Shown: positions 1 to 5,054 of the stretch, one piece after another
Layout of the letters: each line of letters opens with the position of its first letter
Position numbering within the stretch: position 1 is the stretch's first letter
DNA from: Desulfovibrionales bacterium GWA2_65_9
GTDB taxonomy: Bacteria > Desulfobacterota > Desulfovibrionia > Desulfovibrionales > Desulfovibrionaceae
Assembly: GCA_001799475.1 (NCBI GenBank)
Contig: MGTN01000055.1
Span: 12,983-18,084, forward strand
Length of the DNA: 5,102 nt
Direction of reading: 5' to 3'
Program-made: the position numbers and the translations under genes
Notes under the pieces: model-generated
The model's database searches: none
Seen by the model: only the letters and a program-made list of their open reading frames with translations
What the model was told of the DNA's origin: nothing

Positions 1-1115
1 AGGATGTTGATGTTCTCGTCGCGCATGGCGCGGAAGGCCTGGGCCGCCACGCCGGAATGGTTGCGCATGCCCACGCCGATGACCGAGACCTTGCTGACGA
101 ACTTGTCCGAAAGCAGGGCCTTGTAGCCGATCTCGGCCTTGAGGCCCTCCATGAGCTTCAGGGTGGCGTCCAGGTCGGCCCGGGGCACGGTGAAGGTGAT
201 GTCCGTGCGGCCCTCGCGGCTGGGGTTCTGGACGATCATGTCGACCAGTATCTTGCGTTCGGCGATGGGCGTGAAGATCGAGGCGCAGACGCCGGGCTCG
301 TCGAGCACGCCGACCAGGGTGACCTGGGCCTGATCCTTGTCGTAGGCCACGCCGGCGACCTGGACTGCTTCCATGACTGTATCCTCCTGAGTGACTAAGG
401 TGCCGGGCTCGTCGCTGAAGGTCGAGCGTACATGCACGGTGACGTTGTATTTCTTGGCGAACTCAACCGAGCGGATCTGGAGCACCTTGGCGCCCATGCT
501 GGCCATCTCGAGCATCTCGTCGTAGGAGATGCGGTCGAGCTTCTTGGCCTCGGCGCAGATGTTCGGGTCGGTGGTGAACACGCCGGGCACGTCGGTGTAA
601 ATCTCGCACATCTGGGCATTCAGGGCCGCAGCCACGGCCACGGCCGAGGTGTCCGAGCCGCCGCGGCCGAGGGTGGTGATGCGGTCGTGGGCGTCCACGC
701 CCTGGAACCCGGCCACCACCAGCACGTCGTACTCCTTCAGCATGGCCAGCAGCTTCTCGCTGTCGATGCTTTCGATGCGGGCCTTGCCGTAGGAGGCGTT
801 GCTCACGATGGGCACCTGGAAGCCGAGCACGGAGCGGCACGTGATGCCCTCGTCCTTGGCCATCATGGCGAAGAGCGCAACGGAGATCTGTTCGCCGGTG
901 GAGACGAGGCTGTCGAGTTCGGCCAGGTCAGGCGTGGGTGACCACTCCTTGGCCAGGGCCAGCAGGCGGTTCGTCTCGCCGGCCATGGCCGAGAGCACCA
1001 CGATGACCTTGTCGCCCGCCGCCAGGGGGCGGCGGACATTGTTCAGCACCTGCTTCATGCACTCCAGGTTGCGCACGGAGGTGCCGCCAAATTTCTGGAC
1101 CACGATGTTCTTCAT
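1..1115 (-). CDS. lysC: Aspartate kinase, C-terminus cut by the window edge
   Basis: Aspartokinase phosphorylates L-aspartate with ATP, the first step to lysine, threonine, methionine and diaminopimelate; it is cytosolic. 371 codons are present. The N-terminal amino-acid kinase domain (about 1-232) shows KFGGTSV at 8-14, STGEQIS at 72-78, GFQG at 136-139, GRGGSDTSA at 150-158 and YTDVPGVFTTDP at 173-184. Two regulatory ACT units follow: VTLVGVLDEPGV at 265-276 with VDMIVQN at 291-297 and GRTDITFT at 302-309, then VSVIGVGM at 343-350. The reading frame is open through base 3 and ends at ENINI, so by family length (about 400-410 aa) roughly 35-40 residues lie outside. S299, T304 and T307 align with C. 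glutamicum S301, T308 and T311, positions known to matter for lysine/threonine feedback, so feedback sensitivity is likely (inference). The ATG start at 1115 overlaps the tsaE stop in an ATGA, suggesting translational coupling. An internal start at codon 248 is listed separately. Confidence 0.97.
   Translation of the reverse strand, partial: MKNIVVQKFGGTSVRNLECMKQVLNNVRRPLAAGDKVIVVLSAMAGETNRLLALAKEWSPTPDLAELDSLVSTGEQISVALFAMMAKDEGITCRSVLGFQVPIVSNASYGKARIESIDSEKLLAMLKEYDVLVVAGFQGVDAHDRITTLGRGGSDTSAVAVAAALNAQMCEIYTDVPGVFTTDPNICAEAKKLDRISYDEMLEMASMGAKVLQIRSVEFAKKYNVTVHVRSTFSDEPGTLVTQEDTVMEAVQVAGVAYDKDQAQVTLVGVLDEPGVCASIFTPIAERKILVDMIVQNPSREGRTDITFTVPRADLDATLKLMEGLKAEIGYKALLSDKFVSKVSVIGVGMRNHSGVAAQAFRAMRDENINI
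372..388 (-). promoter_or_regulatory. Internal ribosome binding site and start for a lysC beta subunit
   Basis: Within lysC, a perfect AGGAGG (bases 388 to 383, minus strand) is followed after 8 nt by an in-frame ATG (374-372), codon Met248. The start lies just after the DEPGTLV segment that ends the kinase domain and just before the first ACT domain. In B. subtilis and C. glutamicum aspartokinases, an in-frame internal start near codons 246-250 makes a separate beta subunit holding only the ACT domains, giving an alpha2beta2 enzyme. The predicted product here has 124 codons in the window and would reach about 160 aa if the gene ends at the usual family length. The Shine-Dalgarno match and spacing are seen directly; its use in vivo is inference. 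Confidence 0.8.
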
Positions 1116-1621
1116 ACTGTGGAACCCTTCTGCCAATGGTTGAGCGTCGGAGCCAGGGACGTAAGCAGCCCGCTGGCCGCCTTTCCCCATGCCCTGATTT
1201 CGAGCGCTCGTCCAGAGGGAACAGCTACCCATTCCATGTGCAGGGCCTCGTCAGGCCACAGCTTTTCCTCCACCCTGTCGATCCATTCGGCCACGAGCAG
1301 GGTGCCGGGCTGGCCCAGAAGCTCCTCGAATTCCTCCAGCGGGTGGGCCGTCTCCACGCGGTAGAGGTCGAAATGGGCCACCTGGGGCCTGGTGGGGTAG
1401 AGGTTCACCAGATTGAAGCTGGGGCTGGAGACCTCGGCTTCCTCGGCGCCTGGCAGCGCAGACACCAGTCCGCGCACCAGGGTGGTCTTGCCGGAGCCGA
1501 GCGGGCCCTGGAGCAGCAGGGCCACGGGCGGCGAAGCTTTGGCCAGCCCGCGTCCCAATGCCGCACCCAGGGCCGCACCCAGGGCCAGCGTGTCCTCAGG
1601 TGTCGGCAGATGAAGCAGCAT
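1112..1621 (-). CDS. tsaE: tRNA t6A biosynthesis ATPase TsaE (YjeE family)
   Basis: TsaE is the small ATPase that works with TsaB and TsaD (and TsaC) to form N6-threonylcarbamoyladenosine at A37 of ANN-decoding tRNAs; it acts in the cytosol. The 169-aa protein carries a Walker A loop GPLGSGKTT at 39-47, the family's switch-like segment SSPSFNLVNLY at 64-74, the HFDLYRV motif at 82-88 and AEW at 110-112. Position 67 is Ser where the family usually has Thr in SPT; this is a mild variant. The protein is somewhat longer than E. coli TsaE (about 153 aa), with an extended C-terminus after residue 140. The ATG at 1621 is preceded by a GGGGAG sequence. The CBS gene ends 12 nt upstream, and the tsaE stop overlaps the lysC start by 4 nt. 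No tsaB, tsaC or tsaD is in view. Confidence 0.95.
   Translation of the reverse strand: MLLHLPTPEDTLALGAALGAALGRGLAKASPPVALLLQGPLGSGKTTLVRGLVSALPGAEEAEVSSPSFNLVNLYPTRPQVAHFDLYRVETAHPLEEFEELLGQPGTLLVAEWIDRVEEKLWPDEALHMEWVAVPSGRALEIRAWGKAASGLLTSLAPTLNHWQKGSTV
1561..1584. repeat. 12-bp tandem duplication inside tsaE
   Basis: CCGCACCCAGGG occurs twice back to back on the plus strand. It encodes a duplicated four-residue unit in the first helix of TsaE (LGAALGAALG, residues 14-23). Being a multiple of three it keeps the frame. It may be a recent slippage event or a chance low-complexity alanine/glycine helix. Confidence 0.75.
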
Positions 1622-1633
1622 GCGCTCCCCCGG

Positions 1634-2092
1634 TCAGGGCTTCTTGCCCAGCAGGGTGCGCAGGATGTCTTCCTTGCCCACCACGCCCACGAGCTTGCCG
1701 GCGTCCACCACGGGCAGGGTGTAGAGCTTCTCGTTGACCATCACTGTGGCGATTTCATCGATAAGGGTCTGCGGGGTCACGGTCTTGGGATCCTTGGTCA
1801 TGGCCTGGGCCACGTTGGTGGCGGCGATCTTTTGGATTTCGCGCTCGAAGTCGTCGCGGCTGGAGAGGGCGATGAAGCCGTCGAGCATGGCGAAGATCGA
1901 GGGCATGGTGACCTGCTTCTGCTGCGCCACCAGATCGCTCTGGCAGAGCACGCCGAGCAGCTTGCCCTGGGCGTCGACCACGGGCGCGCCGTTGATCTTC
2001 TTGTCCAGCAGCAGGGTGGCTGCGGTGCGGATGTCGGTGTCCGGGGACAGGGTCACAGGGTCCGGGGTCATGATGTCGATGGCCTTCAGCAT
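1634..2092 (-). CDS. Two-CBS-domain protein, putative adenine-nucleotide sensor
   Basis: A 152-aa soluble protein made almost only of a CBS pair (Bateman module). CBS1 covers about residues 8-56 (IMTPDPVTLSPD, then GAPVVD and LLGVLCQSDL). CBS2 covers about 98-149 (AMTKDPKTVTPQ, then YTLPVVD and LVGVVGKEDIL). A stretch of about 35 residues between them (63-97) looks helical. CBS pairs usually bind AMP, ATP, NAD or S-adenosylmethionine and control a partner; no catalytic domain is attached here. The ribose-binding [ST]xxD signature keeps its Asp (D53, D142), but the Ser/Thr is replaced by C50 and G139, so the usual ligand contact may differ. The start chosen is ATG at 2092: it begins directly with the CBS consensus, has AAGGAG 8 nt upstream, and overlaps the nnr stop by 7 nt. 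A start at 2188 would add 32 low-complexity residues lying in nnr. The partner is unknown; the flanking nnr and tsaE are candidates by position only. Confidence 0.9.
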   Translation of the reverse strand: MLKAIDIMTPDPVTLSPDTDIRTAATLLLDKKINGAPVVDAQGKLLGVLCQSDLVAQQKQVTMPSIFAMLDGFIALSSRDDFEREIQKIAATNVAQAMTKDPKTVTPQTLIDEIATVMVNEKLYTLPVVDAGKLVGVVGKEDILRTLLGKKP

Positions 2093-3708
2093 GGCGCGTG
2101 CTCCTTGAGGACGTGTGGAAGTGCATGGGCGATCTCTGTGGCGAGATTGCCCCGGGCTGGAAAAGTTTCGGCCAGGGCCAGGCCGCAAAGGCCGTGCCAG
2201 TAAACGCCGAGGCAGGCCGCGTGCAGGGGGTTGACCCCGCGCGCCAGGATCGCCGCGATGACCCCGGCCAGTACGTCGCCGGAGCCGCCCACGGCCAGGT
2301 TCGGCGCGACGATGGGTGAGAGGTGCAAGAGGTCGCCCTGGCCGACCAGCGTGCCCGCGCCCTTCAGGGTCAGCACCTGGGGGTGCGTGGCCAGGAAGCG
2401 GTGCGCCGCCGTGGCGCGGTCGGCCTGGACTTCGCCCATGCCCATGCCGAGCAGCCGGGCCATTTCGCCAGGATGTGGGGTGAGCACGGCGTCCTGGGGC
2501 AGCTCTTTCATGATTCCCGGGTTCTGGGCCAGATGGTAGAGCGCGTCGGCGTCGTAGATGCAGGGGACGGCCCAGCCCAGGTCGAAAGATTGGTCGAAGG
2601 CCTTGGGGAACAGGGCCAGAAAATCGGCGGCCTCCTTGTTGCGGCCCAGGCCCGGCCCGATGACCACGGCGTCGTAGCGGCCCAGGGTCGGGATGAGGGA
2701 GTCCATGCAGTCCGGGGTCCAGGCCATCCCGTGCCCCAGGCCCAGGGCCATGATGTCCGGCATCCCGGCCTTGACCTCGGCCAACACGCCGCGCGGGCAG
2801 CCGACGGTGACCAGTCCGGCCCCGGCGCGCAAGGCGGCCAGGGCGCAGAGCTGCGCCGCGCCGGTCAGGCCCTCGCTGCCGCCCAGCACGAGCACATGCC
2901 CGGCCCGGCCTTTGTGCAGCTCCGCTGCCGGGGCAGAGAGCAGCCCGAAGAGGCGCTCCGTGAGCAGCACCTGGCGTGGCGGGGCGGCGTCCATCACCGC
3001 GCGCGGGAGGCCGATGGCGCGTGGCACCAGGGTGCCGACAAAGGGCGCGGCCTGGGGCAGGGCGCTGCCCAGCTTGGGCGCGTGGAAGGCCACGGTGACA
3101 TCTGCGCGCACGGCCTCGGGCCGGGGCTGGCCCGTGAGCCCGTCCAGGCCCGAGGGCGAGTCCAGGGCCAGGACAAAACAGTTTTCGCCCAGAGTGTTCA
3201 TGGCCTGCACCAGCGTGAGCGCCTCGGGCGAGAGTTCCCCGCTCATGCCCGTGCCCAGGAGCCCGTCAACAAGGATGTCCGGGGCCTCGCAGGCGCAGAG
3301 CGCTGATTTGGCGCGGCCAGGGGGCAGGTGGTGGCAGGCCGCGCCCGCGCGCCGGGCCAGGTCCAGATGGTAGCGCGCCGCAGCGCGGTAGCCGGAGATG
3401 GGCCGGGTGTGCAGCACCAGCGGCTCGGCCCCCTCGTCCAGCAGCCTGCGGGCCAGCACGAAGGCGTCGCCGCCGTTGTTGCCGCCACCGGCCACGAGCA
3501 GCACCCGGGCCCCGGCAAGCGGCCCGTAGGCCTTGCGCAGGACGCAGAGCGCCTCGGCCCCGGCGTTCTCCATGAGCAGCTCGGCCTTGAGGCCGAAGTC
3601 GCGGACGGCGCTCTTGTCCCAGGCGGCCATCTCGGCCGGGGTGGGCAGCGGGTCGAACAGCTCCAGGGCGCTGGTGGTTGCTGGCTTGGGCAGTGCGGAA
3701 ATGGGCAT
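2086..3708 (-). CDS. nnr: Bifunctional NAD(P)H-hydrate repair enzyme (epimerase plus ADP-dependent dehydratase)
   Basis: Repairs NADHX and NADPHX, hydrated forms of NAD(P)H made by heat or by glyceraldehyde-3-phosphate dehydrogenase. The N-terminal YjeF_N half (about 1-240) epimerises the R and S hydrates; the C-terminal ribokinase-like half (about 250-540) dehydrates the S form using ADP. Seen in the 540-aa protein: LLMENAG at 44-50, GGGNNGGDAFVLARRL at 75-90, DGLLGTG at 149-155, DSPSGLD at 184-190; then HKGRAGHVLVLGGSEGLTGAA at 266-286, VIGPGLGRN at 350-358, YDADAL at 386-391, LTPHPGEMARLLG at 410-422, LKGAGT at 449-454 and GGSGDVLAG at 475-483 with the expected catalytic Asp at 479. The family often has GTGD here; GSGD is a conservative change. 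Length fits other fused enzymes (about 500 aa) with a short extra N-terminus. ATG at 3708 has AAGGAGG 6 nt upstream. It lies 62 nt after acpS and overlaps the CBS gene by 7 nt. Confidence 0.96.
   Translation of the reverse strand: MPISALPKPATTSALELFDPLPTPAEMAAWDKSAVRDFGLKAELLMENAGAEALCVLRKAYGPLAGARVLLVAGGGNNGGDAFVLARRLLDEGAEPLVLHTRPISGYRAAARYHLDLARRAGAACHHLPPGRAKSALCACEAPDILVDGLLGTGMSGELSPEALTLVQAMNTLGENCFVLALDSPSGLDGLTGQPRPEAVRADVTVAFHAPKLGSALPQAAPFVGTLVPRAIGLPRAVMDAAPPRQVLLTERLFGLLSAPAAELHKGRAGHVLVLGGSEGLTGAAQLCALAALRAGAGLVTVGCPRGVLAEVKAGMPDIMALGLGHGMAWTPDCMDSLIPTLGRYDAVVIGPGLGRNKEAADFLALFPKAFDQSFDLGWAVPCIYDADALYHLAQNPGIMKELPQDAVLTPHPGEMARLLGMGMGEVQADRATAAHRFLATHPQVLTLKGAGTLVGQGDLLHLSPIVAPNLAVGGSGDVLAGVIAAILARGVNPLHAACLGVYWHGLCGLALAETFPARGNLATEIAHALPHVLKEHAPC
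2093..2106 (-). promoter_or_regulatory. Ribosome binding site that fixes the CBS protein start
   Basis: AAGGAG (bases 2106 to 2101, minus strand) sits 8 nt before the ATG at 2092, inside the last codons of nnr. It supports the 152-aa form of the CBS protein and suggests that its translation is coupled to that of nnr. Confidence 0.8.
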
Positions 3709-3714
3709 TGCTGG

Positions 3715-3737
3715 CCTCCTTGCGGGCTCGCGAAAGG
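3715..3737 (-). promoter_or_regulatory. Possible hairpin covering the nnr ribosome binding site
   Basis: In the 62-nt acpS-nnr gap, the minus-strand RNA can fold as CCUU / GCG stems pairing with CGC / AAGG (bases 3737 to 3718), with a 2-nt bulge and a 4-nt loop. The 3' arm AAGG is the first part of the AAGGAGG Shine-Dalgarno of nnr (bases 3721 to 3715). Only seven base pairs are seen, so this is a weak candidate for tuning nnr translation. No terminator or clear promoter is visible in the gap. Confidence 0.3.
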
Positions 3738-3770
3738 CTCTGGCCGGGCTTGAACGGACTTGGACAAAAG

Positions 3771-4151
3771 CTAGGGAGCGCCCTCCAGGATCACGGTGGC
3801 GGCGGCGATGTCGCGGCCATGGGTCAGGGAGATATGCATTCTCTGTACGCCCATTGCGCTGGCGATTTCAAGGGCTTTGCCGTGCAGCTTGAGGGTTGGT
3901 GCGCCCGAAGGCAGAGTGTGCACCTCGATGCTGGTCTGGGTCACGCCCTGAGAAAAACCCGTGCCCAGCGCCTTGGCGGCGGCCTCCTTGGCGGCGAAAC
4001 GCGCGGCCACGTAAGGCGCTGGGTCGCCCTCGGGCATCCCTGCGGCCTCGCCTGCGGTGAGCACGCGACTGGTGAAGCGCTCGCCGAAACGTTCCAGGGA
4101 TTCGCGGATGCGCGGGATCTCCGCCACGTCAAGCCCAATGCCCAGGATCAC
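3771..4151 (-). CDS. acpS: Holo-[acyl-carrier-protein] synthase
   Basis: AcpS moves the 4'-phosphopantetheine arm from coenzyme A to the conserved Ser of apo-ACP, making the carrier competent for fatty-acid synthesis; it is cytosolic, Mg-dependent and usually trimeric. The 126-aa length is typical. The magnesium-site motif GIGLDVAEIPRI (4-15, with D8 and E11) and the second signature RFAAKEAAAKALGTG (51-65, with E56 and K60) are complete. The C-terminal ISLTHGRDIAAATVI (107-121) matches the family's SxSH segment, with Thr at 110 in place of Ser. The start codon is GTG at 4151; no nearer ATG exists and translation from it gives the canonical MILGIGLDV. Its GGGAG Shine-Dalgarno sequence runs out of the pdxJ stop codon (TAG), and the two genes are separated by 9 nt, so expression is probably coupled. 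The pdxJ-acpS pairing is common in proteobacteria. Confidence 0.97.
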   Translation of the reverse strand: MILGIGLDVAEIPRIRESLERFGERFTSRVLTAGEAAGMPEGDPAPYVAARFAAKEAAAKALGTGFSQGVTQTSIEVHTLPSGAPTLKLHGKALEIASAMGVQRMHISLTHGRDIAAATVILEGAP

Positions 4152-4160
4152 CGGCTCTCC

Positions 4161-4886
4161 CTAGTCCACGAAGCCGTGCAGGATGTCGGCCATGTCGCGG
4201 GTGGCCTGGCGCAGGCCGACATAAGCGGCGCGGGAAACGATGCTGTGGCCGATGGAATACTCAAAGATGCCCGGCACGTGCGCGAAGGCCAGGACATTGA
4301 CGTAGTTCAGGCCGTGGCCCAGGTTGACCTTGAGGCCCAGGCCCTGGGCGCGGCGGATGCCCGTGAGGATCTTCTCCAGCTCGGCCTGGCGGGAAGCCTG
4401 GCTCACGGCATCGGCGTAATGCCCGGTGTGGATTTCGATGAACTGCGCGCCGGTCCTGCTGGCGGCCTCGATCTGGGCCGGGTCGGCGTCGATGAACAGG
4501 CTGGCCTCGATGTCCTGGGCCAAAAGCGGGGCCAGGTAGGCCGAGAGCTCGCCCTCGCGGCCCACGCAGTTGAGGCCGCCCTCGGTGGTCAGCTCCTGGC
4601 GCTTCTCCGGCACCAGACACACGGTGTCCGGGCGCAGGCGCAGGGCGATGTCCTGCATTTCGGCCGTGGCCGCCATCTCCAGGTTCAGCTTGGTGTTCAC
4701 GGTGCGGCGCAGGATCTCCACGTCGCGGTCCTGGATGTGCCTGCGGTCCTCGCGCAGGTGCACGATGATGCCCGCAGCTCCGCCCAGTTCGGCCTCGTGC
4801 GCTCCAAGGACAGGGTCGGGCTCCTGGCCCAGGCGGGCCTGGCGCAGGGTGGCGATGTGGTCGACGTTGATACAGAGAAGGGGCAT
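4161..4886 (-). CDS. pdxJ: Pyridoxine 5'-phosphate synthase
   Basis: PdxJ condenses 3-amino-2-oxopropyl phosphate with 1-deoxy-D-xylulose 5-phosphate to give pyridoxine 5'-phosphate, the ring-closing step of the DXP-dependent vitamin B6 route; it is a cytosolic TIM-barrel enzyme. The 241-aa protein is full length (E. coli 243). Visible motifs: NVDHIATLRQAR at 7-18, GIIVHLREDRRHI at 39-51 (catalytic His43), NLEMA at 68-72 (Glu70), CLVPEKRQELTTEGG at 90-104, LFIDAD at 130-135, EIHTGHYADA at 151-160, NLGHGLNY at 188-195 (His191) and IGHSI at 212-216. The ATG at 4886 has GGAGG 5 nt upstream. A second ATG 4 nt upstream is in another frame. It is the first gene of the minus-strand cluster. Its presence implies pdxA and the DXP route elsewhere in the genome. 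Confidence 0.98.
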   Translation of the reverse strand: MPLLCINVDHIATLRQARLGQEPDPVLGAHEAELGGAAGIIVHLREDRRHIQDRDVEILRRTVNTKLNLEMAATAEMQDIALRLRPDTVCLVPEKRQELTTEGGLNCVGREGELSAYLAPLLAQDIEASLFIDADPAQIEAASRTGAQFIEIHTGHYADAVSQASRQAELEKILTGIRRAQGLGLKVNLGHGLNYVNVLAFAHVPGIFEYSIGHSIVSRAAYVGLRQATRDMADILHGFVD

Positions 4887-4918
4887 GCATACCTCCAGAG
4901 ATTGCTTGAACAGTTGGA

Positions 4919-4947
4919 ATATTACGCCTTCCGGCAGCCAAAGGCAA
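4919..4947 (-). promoter_or_regulatory. Sigma70-type promoter for the pdxJ operon
   Basis: On the minus strand, TTGCCT (bases 4947 to 4942) is followed by a 17-nt spacer and TAATAT (bases 4924 to 4919), five of six matches to the -10 consensus TATAAT. Transcription would start near 4912, leaving a leader of about 25 nt before pdxJ. The local AT-rich dip stands out from the GC-rich surroundings. GCCTT (4926-4930) and AAGGC (4941-4945) form a short inverted repeat across the spacer, a possible but weak operator. No other convincing promoter was seen between the downstream genes. Confidence 0.65.
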
Positions 4948-4982
4948 CAGGCCGCGCCAATTGCGCCAGGCTCGCCCGCGCG

Positions 4983-5011
4983 TTGACATCAGGCCGGGGG
5001 GAAGGTACCCT
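4983..5011 (+). promoter_or_regulatory. Sigma70-type promoter for the divergent ugd-like gene
   Basis: A perfect -35 box TTGACA (4983-4988) is followed by a 17-nt spacer and TACCCT (5006-5011), which keeps the key T1, A2 and T6 of the -10 consensus. A start near 5018 would give a leader of about 37 nt. The -35 boxes of this and the pdxJ promoter are about 35 bp apart, back to back. Confidence 0.65.
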
Positions 5012-5041
5012 AAGGCGGTCAATAAGTACGGCTTCCGCCTT
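5012..5041. repeat. Inverted repeat between the ugd promoter and its ribosome binding site
   Basis: AAGGCGG (5012-5018) and CCGCCTT (5035-5041) are perfect 7-bp inverted arms separated by 16 bp. The left arm adjoins the -10 box and covers the expected transcription start. The right arm runs into a 10-bp palindrome CCTTGCAAGG (5038-5047) that overlaps the AAGGAG Shine-Dalgarno sequence (5044-5049). The position suits a DNA operator better than an RNA hairpin, since the left arm may not be fully transcribed. Function is unknown. Confidence 0.5.
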
Positions 5042-5054
5042 GCAAGGAGAACAT

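Noticed and set aside
432..941. Plus-strand frame of 169 codons opposite lysC
   Set aside because: Antisense shadow of the aspartate kinase domain, His/Gly-rich and without domain features.
2093..2188. Longer N-terminus for the CBS protein (extra 32 residues)
   Set aside because: The extra stretch is low-complexity Arg/Pro/Ser sequence lying in the nnr coding region. The ATG at 2092 has a strong SD and starts at the CBS consensus.
1136..2203. Plus-strand open frame of 355 codons opposite tsaE and the CBS gene
   Set aside because: It is antisense to two genes with clear family motifs, is rich in His, Gly and Gln as expected from reversed GC-rich codons, spans two genes and has no recognisable domain.
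2323..3306. Plus-strand open frame of 327 codons opposite nnr
   Set aside because: Its composition (Gly, Gln, Arg, Ala, His) mirrors the complement of nnr codons; it shows no motif. The long frame follows from high GC content, which makes stops rare.
4941..4962. Sigma54-like promoter on the minus strand (TTGGCGCGG ... TTGC)
   Set aside because: The distance between the GG and GC elements is 11 bp instead of the required 10, and a better sigma70 promoter overlaps it.
4996..5001. Run of six G in the ugd promoter spacer as a phase-variable tract
   Set aside because: Too short for likely slippage switching in a GC-rich genome, and the spacer already has the best length of 17.
4261..5022. Minus-strand frame of 253 codons overlapping pdxJ and its upstream region
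   Set aside because: It is in a different frame from the intact pdxJ, reads through the pdxJ promoter and gives a Pro/Arg/Gly-rich product typical of an out-of-frame shadow.
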